Shown here one piece after another: positions 1 through 9,282 of a stretch of DNA of 64,000 nucleotides. Position numbers and translations under genes: made by a program. Every line of letters starts with the position of its first letter. Position 1 is the stretch's first letter. The notes under the pieces were generated by a model. The model was not told where the DNA came from, did not search any database, and worked only from the letters and a program-made list of their open reading frames with translations. Source of the stretch: Gimesia aquarii (lineage in GTDB: Bacteria; Planctomycetota; Planctomycetia; Planctomycetales; Planctomycetaceae); assembly GCF_007748195.1 (NCBI RefSeq), contig NZ_CP037920.1:3287501-3351500 (forward strand). Direction: 5' to 3'.

Positions 1-26
1 AGGATGTAAGGAATAAGTTGCATCGT

Positions 27-752
27 TTAATTCCCTTTAACAGTTGCCGCGGTTGTTAATGACTCTGCATCACAACGTTGTATCTGAACGAGCTTGCCAT
101 GATCGAGATAGAATTGTCGATCCGCAATTTGTGCCGCCTCGGCATCATGCGTTACCATAAGTAGTGTAATATCCAACTCACGGTTTAGACGTTTTAAAAG
201 ATTCAGAATTTGCTCGGACGTCTCTGAATCCAAATCGCCCGTGGGTTCATCGGCAACGACGATTTTGGGGTGTTTGACAATCGCGCGTGCAATACCGACG
301 CGCTGTTCCTGCCCGCCTGACATTTGACGTGGATAGTGGTCGGCCCGATCGAGTAAATCGACAGCCTGTAATGCCACTTGAATGCGTTTTTTGCGTTCGG
401 AGCGAGACATGGGTAACAGTAATAAAGGGAGTTCTACATTCTCATATGCCGTCAGCACCGGGACGAGATTATGTGTTTGGAATACATAACCCAGGTTGGC
501 GGCCCGCCATCGCGCGAGTTGTGATCGGGAGAGCGCGGTGATTTCAGTTCCATCCACAATAATCGAACCAGAGTCGGGGTGGTCAATACTGGCGATTAAA
601 TTCAGCAGTGTTGATTTTCCCGTTCCACTGGCACCCATTAATGAGAGGAATTCTCCCTGTTCGATCTCCAACGAAACTTCGTCGAGCGGCGTGATGGTCT
701 CACCTCCCTTATGATACTGTTTCGTGACGTGATTGATGACAACGAGTGACAT
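27..752 (-). CDS. ABC exporter ATP-binding protein (LolD/MacB type)
   Basis: This is a 241-residue cytoplasmic ATPase that would power the permease and adaptor encoded upstream. Visible motifs are Walker [10 protein letters not shown] (residues 40-48), the Q-loop Gln92, the signature MSGGQ (144-148), Walker B IVVADEP (164-170) and the H-loop His202. Length and motifs match the LolD/MacB/FtsE class, which pairs with FtsX-type permeases. The ATG is preceded by an AGGAAA-type ribosome site that overlaps the end of the adaptor gene, so translation is probably coupled. It is the last gene of the visible exporter operon; anything further downstream is outside the window. The substrate cannot be told from sequence. 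Confidence 0.93.
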   Translation of the reverse strand: MSLVVINHVTKQYHKGGETITPLDEVSLEIEQGEFLSLMGASGTGKSTLLNLIASIDHPDSGSIIVDGTEITALSRSQLARWRAANLGYVFQTHNLVPVLTAYENVELPLLLLPMSRSERKKRIQVALQAVDLLDRADHYPRQMSGGQEQRVGIARAIVKHPKIVVADEPTGDLDSETSEQILNLLKRLNRELDITLLMVTHDAEAAQIADRQFYLDHGKLVQIQRCDAESLTTAATVKGN

Positions 753-754
753 AG

Positions 755-2308
755 TTAGTTTCCTTCCTGATCGGTTTCGCCTGTGACCTGAATTCGCTCG
801 CCCGGAATAAGTCCCTCTTTGGGAGTGGAGATCAGGTGGCTGGTCAGGTTTAAGCCTTGTAAGACTTCAACCAGAGGACCGACTGTTTTCGTATCGACTT
901 CAATTAATTGGCGTTGGGCAATGTTTTTAGATTGGTCAACGATCCAGGCAAAACTTTGTCCCGCTTCATTGGATTCAATCATTTTCCTGGGAATATAAAT
1001 GCGAGTCTCTTCATTTGTTTTTGATGCCTCTTCCGAAAGCGCAGGGGCCAGAAACGTTACATCGACCAGCATTTCCGGCTTTAAAAGTGGTGAGGCAGCA
1101 TCAATTTCGACTTTGACTTGTAATGTGTTTTTCTGAATGTCTGCTTCAGAGCTGATATAAAGTACTTTTCCCGTCACAGGTTGACTCAATGCGGGATTGT
1201 TGATTTGCACGGGCTGGTTTAAGCTGACTTTGGGAATTTCTTCAAAACGGACATCGACCCTGATCTGTAACATTTCAGGGCGGTACATGGTGACAACGGT
1301 ACTGCCATCAAATCCTTCCATCTTCGTCAGCATATTCCCGATACTGGAGCCTGGATGCCCAATGAGCCGGTAGATGCGCCCATCAACGGGGGCACGGATC
1401 GTCATACGGTCTAAGGCCAGTTTGGCTTCATCTGCTGTGACCTGGGCATGCTCCAACTGTGCGATAGCTGCTTCAACTTTGGCGAGGGTTTCATCGCGTT
1501 CCTGTGTTTCTTCCGTCAATAGTTCCAGCTCTTTTTGCAGCGCGTCTTTGCGTGCCTGTAAAGCTTTCTGCTCGGCTACGAGAGATTCTTTGCGGTTATC
1601 TAGTTCTTCATATATTGCTTTGGCAGATTCCAATTCGGTCAGCGCTTCGTCAACGGTGCGCTGTGAGACCGCTGCTTTGGCGGAAAGTCTGCGTTCATAG
1701 TCATTTTTCGCAAAGTTCATTTTTGCCTTCGCACTACGGAGCATGAAAGGCAAATTGGTAAGTTCTGTGTTTTTCTTAGCCAGTTCTGCTTCTGCCTCTC
1801 TGAGAACAGATTCGCGATGCACCGGTTGCTCGAGACGAATTTGTGCGGCTTTTAAGATGGCTTTCATCTGTTGCAGTTCTGCTTTGCGCAGTTTCAGATT
1901 GGCGACGGCATGATTGTAGGTCAGTTCCGCATCTCTTCTCACCATTAACGCGATGGGTTGATCTTTTTTGACACTTTGATCTTCGACTACCAATAGTTGT
2001 TCAATGATTCCTGGCTCTAACGCAGCAACCCGAATGGGAGTGGGCCGTGGTTCGACCCAGCCTGCAGCCTGGAAGAGCGGCGTTCCTGCATTACGGATGG
2101 AAGACTGCGTCACAATCACAGGCATGACTGTGACTGGCTTGGGCGGAAACACAAGATCTCGAGAGACCCAGCAGATCAACGACAAAAAGCCAATCAGCAG
2201 TGTACCTGGTAAGAAATAACGTGTGATGAATCGAAAGCGAGTGTGTCCTCGTATCTGCGAGGACTCACTGCGATCGATGGCTAACTGTGATAAGTCAATT
2301 TGAGACAT
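755..2308 (-). CDS. HlyD/MacA-type periplasmic adaptor of the ABC exporter
   Basis: This is a 517-residue membrane-fusion protein. A short cytoplasmic N-terminus and one membrane segment (about residues 30-50) are followed by a lipoyl/barrel half. A long Glu/Lys/Ala-rich coiled-coil hairpin (about 130-310) comes next, then the second barrel half with the typical VDGRIYRL and [11 protein letters not shown] segments. The family links an inner-membrane ABC permease to the outer envelope. I chose the ATG at 2308 because AGGAAA lies at a good distance before it; a GTG directly upstream is also open. It abuts the lipoprotein stop codon, and the ATPase follows almost without a gap. Confidence 0.9.
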   Translation of the reverse strand: MSQIDLSQLAIDRSESSQIRGHTRFRFITRYFLPGTLLIGFLSLICWVSRDLVFPPKPVTVMPVIVTQSSIRNAGTPLFQAAGWVEPRPTPIRVAALEPGIIEQLLVVEDQSVKKDQPIALMVRRDAELTYNHAVANLKLRKAELQQMKAILKAAQIRLEQPVHRESVLREAEAELAKKNTELTNLPFMLRSAKAKMNFAKNDYERRLSAKAAVSQRTVDEALTELESAKAIYEELDNRKESLVAEQKALQARKDALQKELELLTEETQERDETLAKVEAAIAQLEHAQVTADEAKLALDRMTIRAPVDGRIYRLIGHPGSSIGNMLTKMEGFDGSTVVTMYRPEMLQIRVDVRFEEIPKVSLNQPVQINNPALSQPVTGKVLYISSEADIQKNTLQVKVEIDAASPLLKPEMLVDVTFLAPALSEEASKTNEETRIYIPRKMIESNEAGQSFAWIVDQSKNIAQRQLIEVDTKTVGPLVEVLQGLNLTSHLISTPKEGLIPGERIQVTGETDQEGN

Positions 2309-2311
2309 CAC

Positions 2312-2857
2312 TTATTTCCTAATAAAGATCCCGTTAGCAAATACTGTGAGATTACCAGTGTCATCGCGTTTTGCTTTGCCTTTGACAACCACTGTTTGCA
2401 GTTCTTTCAGATTCAGCAGCTTTCTTGCATCTTCTTTAATGAGCGTGCCGTCTTCATCAACAACTTTGATTAACGCCATTGAGGTTGGCAGCTTGTCGGT
2501 TTCACAACAGTAATCCCAAGGCTTTTCACAACCATCGCCGGGAATATCACTACAGGCCTTAAGTGAATTATCAACAATCGAAAACACAGCGCGGCCGTCG
2601 ACCCAGGGGTCTTCACTGCCACCAATGCGGCCCACGATGACGACCTCTTCATCATTTTGAGCAGATTCACGGGCTTTGATCACTTCTTCCGCACCCGCTG
2701 GTTCACTGGTCAGTAAGATTTCTGTGGTTGCAGTTGGCTTGCTGGGAGCCAGTTCAGTCGTACTCTTGTTTTCAGGTGTGGGAGTTGAGTTACCGCATCC
2801 GGTAACTAAGATTGTAGCAACTGATAACAACATCATTTGGCACATTAAACTTTTCAT
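2312..2857 (-). CDS. lipoprotein encoded within the ABC exporter operon
   Basis: This is a 181-residue lipoprotein. A hydrophobic signal ends in the lipobox VTGC (Cys at about residue 21), followed by a Ser/Thr/Pro-rich linker. The mature part reads like a small beta-barrel: repeated hydrophobic strands such as EEVVIVGRIGG and LQTVVVKGKAK, with four Cys in a short central segment (CSDIPGDGCEKPWDYCC, with further acidic residues). The layout resembles an OB-like fold, but this is by eye only. Its place between permease and adaptor genes suggests it belongs to the same envelope machine, perhaps as a substrate or metal-binding partner. I do not recognise a named family. Confidence 0.75.
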   Translation of the reverse strand: MKSLMCQMMLLSVATILVTGCGNSTPTPENKSTTELAPSKPTATTEILLTSEPAGAEEVIKARESAQNDEEVVIVGRIGGSEDPWVDGRAVFSIVDNSLKACSDIPGDGCEKPWDYCCETDKLPTSMALIKVVDEDGTLIKEDARKLLNLKELQTVVVKGKAKRDDTGNLTVFANGIFIRK

Positions 2858-2911
2858 TTTTTCAATCCTTTTTCATTTTTGTTATGCCCGAAAACATGAT
2901 TCGAGCGGTAG

Positions 2912-4081
2912 TTAAACTGATTTTAATCCATCGACAATCGGCAGTCTGAGCGCACGCAGGGCAGGGGGAATTGCTCCCAGAAGCCCCAGTAGCACACCCA
3001 CACTACAGCCGATGAGTAGCGAAATGCTGTCGATTTGGAGTGTGAACGCACCCATGGTAAAACGAACAGAGATACCATTGATCAAAAATATGGCGATCAG
3101 AGCGGCAATCAGACTGGCTGTCACAGCCAGGAGAACGCCTTCCTGAATCAAACTCATTACAATCGCGCGGCGCATAAAGCCAATTGTTTGCAGTGTCGAT
3201 AGTTCTCTGGTTCGTCCGACAACGGCACCGTAAAGCGTGTTCAAACCCGCGAACACACCGGCACCTGATACCAGAAAAACCACTAACCATGCCAGCATGC
3301 GAATGGGGCCATAATCTTTTTTGAGGCCTTGATAATAATTCACTTCTTGAATCGACTGGAGCTCAAGATCGAGACGTTCTTTACAAAATAGATTCAGATC
3401 CGGGTAATCCGCTGGCGAGTTCAAAGTGACTGCAACGACGCTTAAATCCTGACGTTTCATTGCCTGCTGTAATTCATCCAGGCGACACCAGATTTCTGAT
3501 TCGAATGCCGAACCGGCGGCGGAAAAAATACCACTGATTCTCCAGGTCCGACCTTCCAAAATCAATTCTTTGCCGACGGAGATTTGCTCGTGGGAGACAT
3601 TCAATTTGGTGGCCACCAATTGCCCTACAAGAATCTCTCCCGGTCCCGGCCAGGTTCCTGCTTCCAGTTCCACTTGTCTGCGAACCAATAGTGCCGACTG
3701 AGTCACGCCGCGTACAAGTCCCATTTCTGTTTCATCTTGTCCGGGAATCTTAATCTGAGTACCAAGATAAAGTTCAGGCGAGACATATTTGCGATCGTGA
3801 AATGTTTTAATGCCTTCCACACTGGCTGACACCAGTTCGTTCGTACGCATGGGAATCGAAGAATATTCCAGGTTTTCTCCCATTCCGAGCGAAAACAGCA
3901 ATGCGACATCCGGATCACCACTGACAGTCAACGAGTGTTCCAAACCACGAATGAAACCGATCACGATAAAGACCAGCACAACGACAGTGGTTAAACCAGT
4001 CAGTGTTAAAAGTGTACGCATCGGTCGCCGAAATAAATTGCGAACGCCATATTCCCAGGGAATTAATGAGAAACGAAACAT
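2912..4081 (-). CDS. ABC transporter permease, FtsX/MacB family
   Basis: This 389-residue protein has the FtsX/MacB layout. One N-terminal membrane helix (about residues 20-45, after FRRPMRTLLTLTG) is followed by a large extracytoplasmic domain (about 50-255). Three C-terminal helices follow, the last ending in a PPALRALRLPIVDGL segment typical of the family. It works with the ATPase encoded at the far end of the operon. The extracytoplasmic domain has the MacB-like core segments (GEILVGQLVATKLN and a later strand-rich part). It is the first core exporter gene and follows a Cys-rich secreted protein gene by about 115 bp. Confidence 0.9.
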   Translation of the reverse strand: MFRFSLIPWEYGVRNLFRRPMRTLLTLTGLTTVVVLVFIVIGFIRGLEHSLTVSGDPDVALLFSLGMGENLEYSSIPMRTNELVSASVEGIKTFHDRKYVSPELYLGTQIKIPGQDETEMGLVRGVTQSALLVRRQVELEAGTWPGPGEILVGQLVATKLNVSHEQISVGKELILEGRTWRISGIFSAAGSAFESEIWCRLDELQQAMKRQDLSVVAVTLNSPADYPDLNLFCKERLDLELQSIQEVNYYQGLKKDYGPIRMLAWLVVFLVSGAGVFAGLNTLYGAVVGRTRELSTLQTIGFMRRAIVMSLIQEGVLLAVTASLIAALIAIFLINGISVRFTMGAFTLQIDSISLLIGCSVGVLLGLLGAIPPALRALRLPIVDGLKSV

Positions 4082-4196
4082 AAAAACTTCATTCTGAGTG
4101 AGCCGTTTATCAGCGGCTGATTACACGAAATCACGCGCAGGCCGCAACGAAACTGTGAACGAACAAAAGGTAGAGCGTCGAAAACTCAGAAATGAA

Positions 4197-4574
4197 TCAG
4201 CACTGAAACGTCATCTGCAGACAACGGATCTCGCGCCCGGAAAGTCTGTCAGGTTCAACAGAGACTTCGCCAGACTGTTGGCTTAAGCTGATGAGCTGAA
4301 AATTTGCGTCCTGGAATGAGGGTTCTCCCCATAAAAGACTCAGCAGGGTCAGGTCAATGATGTTGGTGTTTTCAAAAATGGCACCAGTACAGAGACACTG
4401 ACAACAATCAGAAGCAGGTTGCGGGATCAGAGGATCGCTGTTCGACTCTGACTGACAATGGCTGCAGCACGCACTAACACCTGACTCTGTACTTTCCACG
4501 TTTTCCTGCATGCAATTTAAGGGGCAAGCGAGAATCAACGCCGTCAATAAAAGAGGGAGCAATTTGGCAGTCAT
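4197..4574 (-). CDS. Cys-rich secreted small protein upstream of the exporter
   Basis: This is a 125-residue protein with a cleavable or lipoprotein-like signal (MTAKLLPLLLTALILACPLNC). It is followed by a segment with CCSHCQ, then DCCQCLC, and it ends in Cys. These clustered Cys/His residues suggest metal binding or disulfide formation outside the cytoplasm. It is in the same direction as the exporter genes and about 115 bp before the permease, so it may head the operon. No family is recognised. The C-terminal half lacks the Cys clusters and is weakly hydrophobic. Confidence 0.6.
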   Translation of the reverse strand: MTAKLLPLLLTALILACPLNCMQENVESTESGVSACCSHCQSESNSDPLIPQPASDCCQCLCTGAIFENTNIIDLTLLSLLWGEPSFQDANFQLISLSQQSGEVSVEPDRLSGREIRCLQMTFQC

Positions 4575-5077
4575 GATTAACCTTAGTGAAGTAGATTAAA
4601 ATCCATACTAGTTTGTGAACAACCAGATGGCAATATCATTCTTGTAATTTTATAGAGTCAGGTGGCAGTACTTTTATTCAATATTACAGATGAATATTTT
4701 ATTTACGTCTTTTAAGCGTCTATATGAATCGCATATTCCAGAGTTTTTTGTCTTCCAAATTATCGAATTTGCGAATTCAACAAATCCAGAAACGTATTGC
4801 TTGTTTCATGACGTTTAACTGGAACATCTATTTTCATTTTTGAAGTAAGGTTTATGTCGTTCACCTCTTTGTAGCTCTGATCAACGAATTTGCAATTTCG
4901 CCAGTTGTAGAAATTGTAATCAGGTCTTTACATCACTTCTGACAGAAGATTCTTAACTATAACTTGTAAATTTATTATGTAGGTATACAAAAAATTGTTG
5001 ATAAATGGACCAATGTGCAATTTAATATATAGGACTTAGTTCTAGCCACGTTAACAAATTTAATTGAAAGTAAAATC
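4575..5077. other. AT-rich divergent intergenic region
   Basis: About 500 bp between the Cys-rich gene (minus) and the carbonic-anhydrase-like gene (plus). It is clearly more AT-rich than its surroundings and must hold promoters for both sides. I could not pin down a convincing -35/-10 pair. No RNA gene or ORF with a good ribosome site was seen. Confidence 0.5.
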
Positions 5078-5614
5078 ATGCAAAATTCATCAAACGACAA
5101 AGTTCAGGATTGTTCTTACTTTCCAGCTCGTGGGCCAGTGCTTCTACTTAGTTGTATGGATTTGAGGCTTGTTGATGATGTCGTACGATTCATGGAACAT
5201 GATGGCCTTACTAACCGGTATGACCATGTGATCATGGCCGGTGCCGCGTTAGGGGCACTTGGAGCGAATCGGAAAGATTATAAGCATTGGCGTAAAACCT
5301 TTATGAATCATTTAGAAACCGCACATAAACTGCATCGAATCAAAGATGTCTATATCTTAGAGCATCGTGATTGCGGTGCTTATCGTGAGTTTCTCGGACC
5401 CAGAGGAACGTTTGATGATACACAGTATAAGAAAGAATTAAAGACGCATCGCTGTTATGCAAGGCAATTGACTTGCGTCATTGAAGACTGGGCTGAAAAG
5501 GTAGGCACTAAACTGAATGTGAAATCATTCTTGATGGATCTGAGGGGGAATGTATGCATAATGACTCCTCATAAGAAAAAGAAGAAATGTCATAACTCTG
5601 ATGTTTATTGTTGA
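5078..5614 (+). CDS. small beta-carbonic-anhydrase-like zinc protein
   Basis: This 178-residue protein keeps the zinc-site pattern of beta-class carbonic anhydrases: Cys26-x-Asp28-x-Arg30 in LLSCMDLR and His96-x-x-Cys99 in LEHRDCGAY. Beta enzymes hydrate CO2 to bicarbonate in the cytoplasm. Between the two zinc motifs sits a Gly/Ala-rich stretch (VIMAGAALGALG), which is where the family's conserved N-A-G strand lies. The protein is short for the family, and the segment after the second motif is reduced and ends in a Lys-rich tail with two Cys. It may therefore be a catalytically changed paralogue. It stands alone, convergent with the cytochrome gene 5 bp away. Confidence 0.75.
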   Translation: MQNSSNDKVQDCSYFPARGPVLLLSCMDLRLVDDVVRFMEHDGLTNRYDHVIMAGAALGALGANRKDYKHWRKTFMNHLETAHKLHRIKDVYILEHRDCGAYREFLGPRGTFDDTQYKKELKTHRCYARQLTCVIEDWAEKVGTKLNVKSFLMDLRGNVCIMTPHKKKKKCHNSDVYC

Positions 5615-5619
5615 GGTTT

Positions 5620-6783
5620 TTAAAATTTCAAATCAGGGAATCGCTGCTGATCGAGTTCACGAATTCGAATCCAGTGATCGGTGAAGGAGAGGTTGTCATG
5701 GACATTGACAGGGGGCATGTGGCATTTCAGGCATTCACTTTTCATTGGCTCCTGTGAACAGACGGGGGCATGTCCTTCAAGATTGCTATGACAATTGAGA
5801 CAGATTTCTCGATAGTATTCGGGATCTCTGCTAGCTTGCTCATGGGGATCATGGCACGTTGTGCAGTCAAACCGTGAGGATTTTCCGGGAGGCAACTTGA
5901 GTTCTCCCTGTTTGATAAAACAAGGACTTTGAGACATTCCGATCGGAGCAAAACGAATCAGCAATTCATTGCTGGGATGAATTTCATCTGGCTCCAGTTG
6001 ATCAGAACGCCGATGACATTCCCCACAGCGATTGATTGACTCCAGGGGAGTTAGTTGATTCCATTTTGTGAGCTTTAAATCTTTCTCTCCTTTTTCGACC
6101 GCTTTGATATGCGCCTCCCCATTCAAATGACAACGTATGCAAGAGACTCCCGCAATCATTTGAGATGTCTGGATTTCTCCTGGTTCATTTCCCAGGTACG
6201 ATGTATGGCAACCGAAACAGCCCATGGTTTTTTCATGAGAAAGCACTTCCCCTAACGATTGGATGCCAGCCGTGTTTTCCGCTAATTCCTGAAGTCCGAG
6301 TGTGACACCTAATTTACCTGTTGGGTACCAGGAAACGATGTGTTGCAACAGTTCCGATTTTCCTGAATCATTTTTGAAAAGTGAAACCGGAGTCAAGGCG
6401 TGGAGTCCGGAACCAAAGACCCATTCGATACGAACCGGATTGGGATAAATGTTACAGTCAACCCACAAAGCGCCTTCCTTTTCGTAAAAACGGTATGTGT
6501 ACCCATTTTCTTTCAATGTGACTTCTTTGCCAGCAAATTTATCTAAAACGTCAGCATCGGTCGCTTTCCTCAGCGTTCTAAGGTGCGGTGCCCCTGCAAA
6601 TTGATGGCAGACTTTTTCATGACACTCACAACACTGTTTCATTTTTACGGGTTGTTCGGCTGAAAGGAGTTTGCGAACAAAGGGCGTGTGTTCCTGAGAG
6701 CCGTACAAGTACCAGGCTGTGCCCGACGCGCATGCCAGGAGCAGTATCAACAATGGTGTCAAAAATGGAAATTTACCGTTCAT
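5620..6783 (-). CDS. seven-haem c-type cytochrome, membrane-anchored
   Basis: This 387-residue protein has an N-terminal hydrophobic anchor (about residues 7-27) followed by seven CXXCH haem-binding sites: CCECH, CFGCH, CIRCH, CGECH, CTTCH, CLNCH and CLKCH. An extra C-x4-CH lies directly after the first site. The spacing and the final CLKCHMPP resemble multihaem cytochromes of the NrfB/doxx-like electron-carrier type found in planctomycetes. It should act in the periplasm in electron transfer; donor and acceptor are unknown. Its start overlaps the stop of the membrane/TPR gene (ATGA type, positions 6780-6783), so the two are translationally coupled. Confidence 0.88.
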   Translation of the reverse strand: MNGKFPFLTPLLILLLACASGTAWYLYGSQEHTPFVRKLLSAEQPVKMKQCCECHEKVCHQFAGAPHLRTLRKATDADVLDKFAGKEVTLKENGYTYRFYEKEGALWVDCNIYPNPVRIEWVFGSGLHALTPVSLFKNDSGKSELLQHIVSWYPTGKLGVTLGLQELAENTAGIQSLGEVLSHEKTMGCFGCHTSYLGNEPGEIQTSQMIAGVSCIRCHLNGEAHIKAVEKGEKDLKLTKWNQLTPLESINRCGECHRRSDQLEPDEIHPSNELLIRFAPIGMSQSPCFIKQGELKLPPGKSSRFDCTTCHDPHEQASRDPEYYREICLNCHSNLEGHAPVCSQEPMKSECLKCHMPPVNVHDNLSFTDHWIRIRELDQQRFPDLKF

Positions 6784-8921
6784 TGAATCGATTTCAACAT
6801 GATCTGACTAGGTACGGCCAGTCGGTTGTCGGGATGCTGTTGTATCAACTTTTGTAACAAGAGTGCCGCACTTTGAGGATCACCCGATTCGAGCAGGATC
6901 TGGGCTTTCGCATATAGTGTCTCGCTATCATCGGTTGAGAGTTTCTTGATGGCTGCCTCCCAGTCTCCCCGTGCATAGTCCTGAATCGCGTTCTGGAATG
7001 TGTCGGGGACTTTGCGCGGCTCAACTGGTTCTTTTATGACCAGACCTGAAAAGTCTAACGGACGAACACATACTGATTTTGATGTATGATAAGCCAGTGA
7101 TCTTAAATGGCTGGCTGAACCGGTTTCTAATTTCTCTTGATATCCCAGTTCTTTTTGGCACAGATGAAATTCCTGGATTACTGCTGGAGTATGGTAGTGT
7201 TGCAATAATGGGTGCAAAACACGTAATGCGGCCGTATAAAGTTTCATTGCCCGGAATGTTTTTGCCTGTAACAAGGAAGGTCGCGGGTTAGGAAGACCGG
7301 TGAATGCACCCCAGAGGTCAAAGCAATCAGGCGTTCCGGAGGCCTCTGGAAGTGAATAAGTCCAGGCTTGCCGGTTGAGAAACTCTTTGGCAGGTAGTAG
7401 CGCCACGATTTTGGGGCTACTCAACAATTCGCCAGACCAGCCAAACGGAATCACAGAAGCATCAACAGACATCGGTTGCCAACGACTGTCTATCAGAGCG
7501 CGAATGGTTTTCGCGTCGCCATTGGGTACCAGTAACAACTGGCAGTTTCTTTTTTTCAGTCGAACCCACCAGCCTCCCCAGCTATTATCAGATCGGGGAT
7601 GTTGAAATACCCAGCCGTTCGATAATTCTTGATTTAATGAGATCTCTTCAAACAGTAACCCTTGCAGCAGCGCTTGCCTCAATGTTCTGACTGGTTGAAT
7701 TTTTCGATCAGATTTAATCCAGCAGAGCATGCCTGTTGAAGCGATTCCCATACAGTGGCCCGTACCACGATAGTCGATAGGGCCAATCGTTTGATTTAAT
7801 AATGTAATATCCAGTTCAGGATCAATTCCCCAGCCTAATCTTTGTGGGTGTCCTGATAATGTACCCGAAGCGGACTTCCAGCTTATCAGGAACACACCAA
7901 TGATGAGTAATAACCTCCCCATTGCCGGAGAAATAAGTAGTTTCCATTTCTGAACCTGGACTGGTACATCGTGGGTGAGCATACATTGACAGACCAGTAG
8001 TGAGACACCAATCACGCACGGAGGCAGGCAATCATAGTTGGTCCAACCTGGTATTGCGAAAGCAAGAAAAGCAACGGTGTCAAGCCAATTCGCCGAATGC
8101 AATATTAGTAAGAGAGCCATCCACGCCGTCAGAATTCCAAATGCCAGAACTTCAATCGTGGCGCCTTGCTGAAACGTGGGTTGCCAAATCGTAAGCGAGA
8201 GTAATACCCTATCATAAAACAGGCCGGGAAACAGTTGCACAAAAGAATCAAAAGGGGTGAACCATCCGCGTGGAGTGACCATTAATGCCAGACATGTTGC
8301 AAGAAGCATGAGGCAAGTCTGTTTCCGAATTGAGGTACTCTCTGTTCGAACTCCTTTTAACCAGGGAACGAAGAGCACCACTGGAATTCCCAGTAAACTG
8401 AGCGGTGAAATATTTGCCCAAAGGATGAGTAAGACCAAAACAGGAAGCTTTTTTTTCCAATGCGGCTCCTGACACCAGCGTTCGGTCATGATCCAGGTCA
8501 GAAATAAAAACCAGCAATCCAGGAGTCGCGGCGTTGGTTGCCAGGCAGGATTGGCTGCCATTAAGGTTAGTGTCACGACGAAAAAAGCACGCCAGTTGAG
8601 CTGTGTCTCATAACGATTCAATAATGAATAGAGCAGCAGTCCCACAGCGGCAATTTTTAGAATCATCAATCCCGAAAAGCCTGCTACCTGATAGGCGAGA
8701 TAAAACGGGAGCCCTCCCAGCCAGTCTGCTTCAGCAGGATTGTTTCCGGCAGTTAAAATGGGACCTGGAGGTGACAAATCAGAAATGACGACTCTTCCGC
8801 GACTCAGTTGCCACCAGATTTCTGGAGCGGAGAGGGGAGTCAGAACAAAACTGACCGTCATCACCAACAGCAAAAATCTGCGCAGTCGCCAGTCAATCGT
8901 TGATAAGTCCTGTTCAGTCAT
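6780..8921 (-). CDS. polytopic membrane protein with C-terminal TPR repeats
   Basis: This protein of about 713 residues has many membrane helices in its first 400 residues, a soluble middle part, and a C-terminal region with tetratricopeptide-like helices (about the last 120 residues, for example the ALLLQKLIQQHPDNRL segment). The layout resembles planctomycete membrane proteins of glycosyltransferase-like or O-antigen-ligase-like shape. No catalytic motif is clear. I placed the start at the ATG at 8921; an upstream TTG at 8993 would add 24 hydrophobic residues, and neither has a strong ribosome site. It is coupled to the multihaem cytochrome gene, which suggests a shared envelope role. Confidence 0.7.
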   Translation of the reverse strand: MTEQDLSTIDWRLRRFLLLVMTVSFVLTPLSAPEIWWQLSRGRVVISDLSPPGPILTAGNNPAEADWLGGLPFYLAYQVAGFSGLMILKIAAVGLLLYSLLNRYETQLNWRAFFVVTLTLMAANPAWQPTPRLLDCWFLFLTWIMTERWCQEPHWKKKLPVLVLLILWANISPLSLLGIPVVLFVPWLKGVRTESTSIRKQTCLMLLATCLALMVTPRGWFTPFDSFVQLFPGLFYDRVLLSLTIWQPTFQQGATIEVLAFGILTAWMALLLILHSANWLDTVAFLAFAIPGWTNYDCLPPCVIGVSLLVCQCMLTHDVPVQVQKWKLLISPAMGRLLLIIGVFLISWKSASGTLSGHPQRLGWGIDPELDITLLNQTIGPIDYRGTGHCMGIASTGMLCWIKSDRKIQPVRTLRQALLQGLLFEEISLNQELSNGWVFQHPRSDNSWGGWWVRLKKRNCQLLLVPNGDAKTIRALIDSRWQPMSVDASVIPFGWSGELLSSPKIVALLPAKEFLNRQAWTYSLPEASGTPDCFDLWGAFTGLPNPRPSLLQAKTFRAMKLYTAALRVLHPLLQHYHTPAVIQEFHLCQKELGYQEKLETGSASHLRSLAYHTSKSVCVRPLDFSGLVIKEPVEPRKVPDTFQNAIQDYARGDWEAAIKKLSTDDSETLYAKAQILLESGDPQSAALLLQKLIQQHPDNRLAVPSQIMLKSIQ

Positions 8922-9168
8922 GCAGCGCTGGATTATGAGTATTAAAAATAAGAAAAATAAAGAGTTACGGACGAAGTCGGAGAGTAGTGTCAAGTCAATT
9001 ATAAAGAGGAGATGCAGGGATGAATATGGTGGTTTTGACTTGCCTGATGAGAATTTTCAAGATGTGAACTTAAAATCGATAAGATCGCTCTCCTATAAGG
9101 CTCTCTCATAGATTCACAGTACCCTAAAAGATGAATATTGTGAACAAACTGATCAGTAATTGGGGATG

Positions 9169-9188
9169 ACTCACTGAGAGTGAGTTTT
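9169..9188 (+). other. small perfect hairpin in intergenic region
   Basis: ACTCACT and AGTGAGT (9169-9175 and 9179-9185) form a 7-bp stem with a 3-nt loop, followed by TTTT on the plus strand. No plus-strand gene ends before it, so a terminator role is uncertain. The surrounding stretch 8994-9282 is otherwise featureless. Confidence 0.3.
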
Positions 9189-9282
9189 GGGAATGAGCAG
9201 AAGACGTCGTTTTAAATGCGAACGAATCCGTCTCTAACCCTTTGAAGTGATACATTCAAGTCTTCAACAAGAGTATTTAAAA

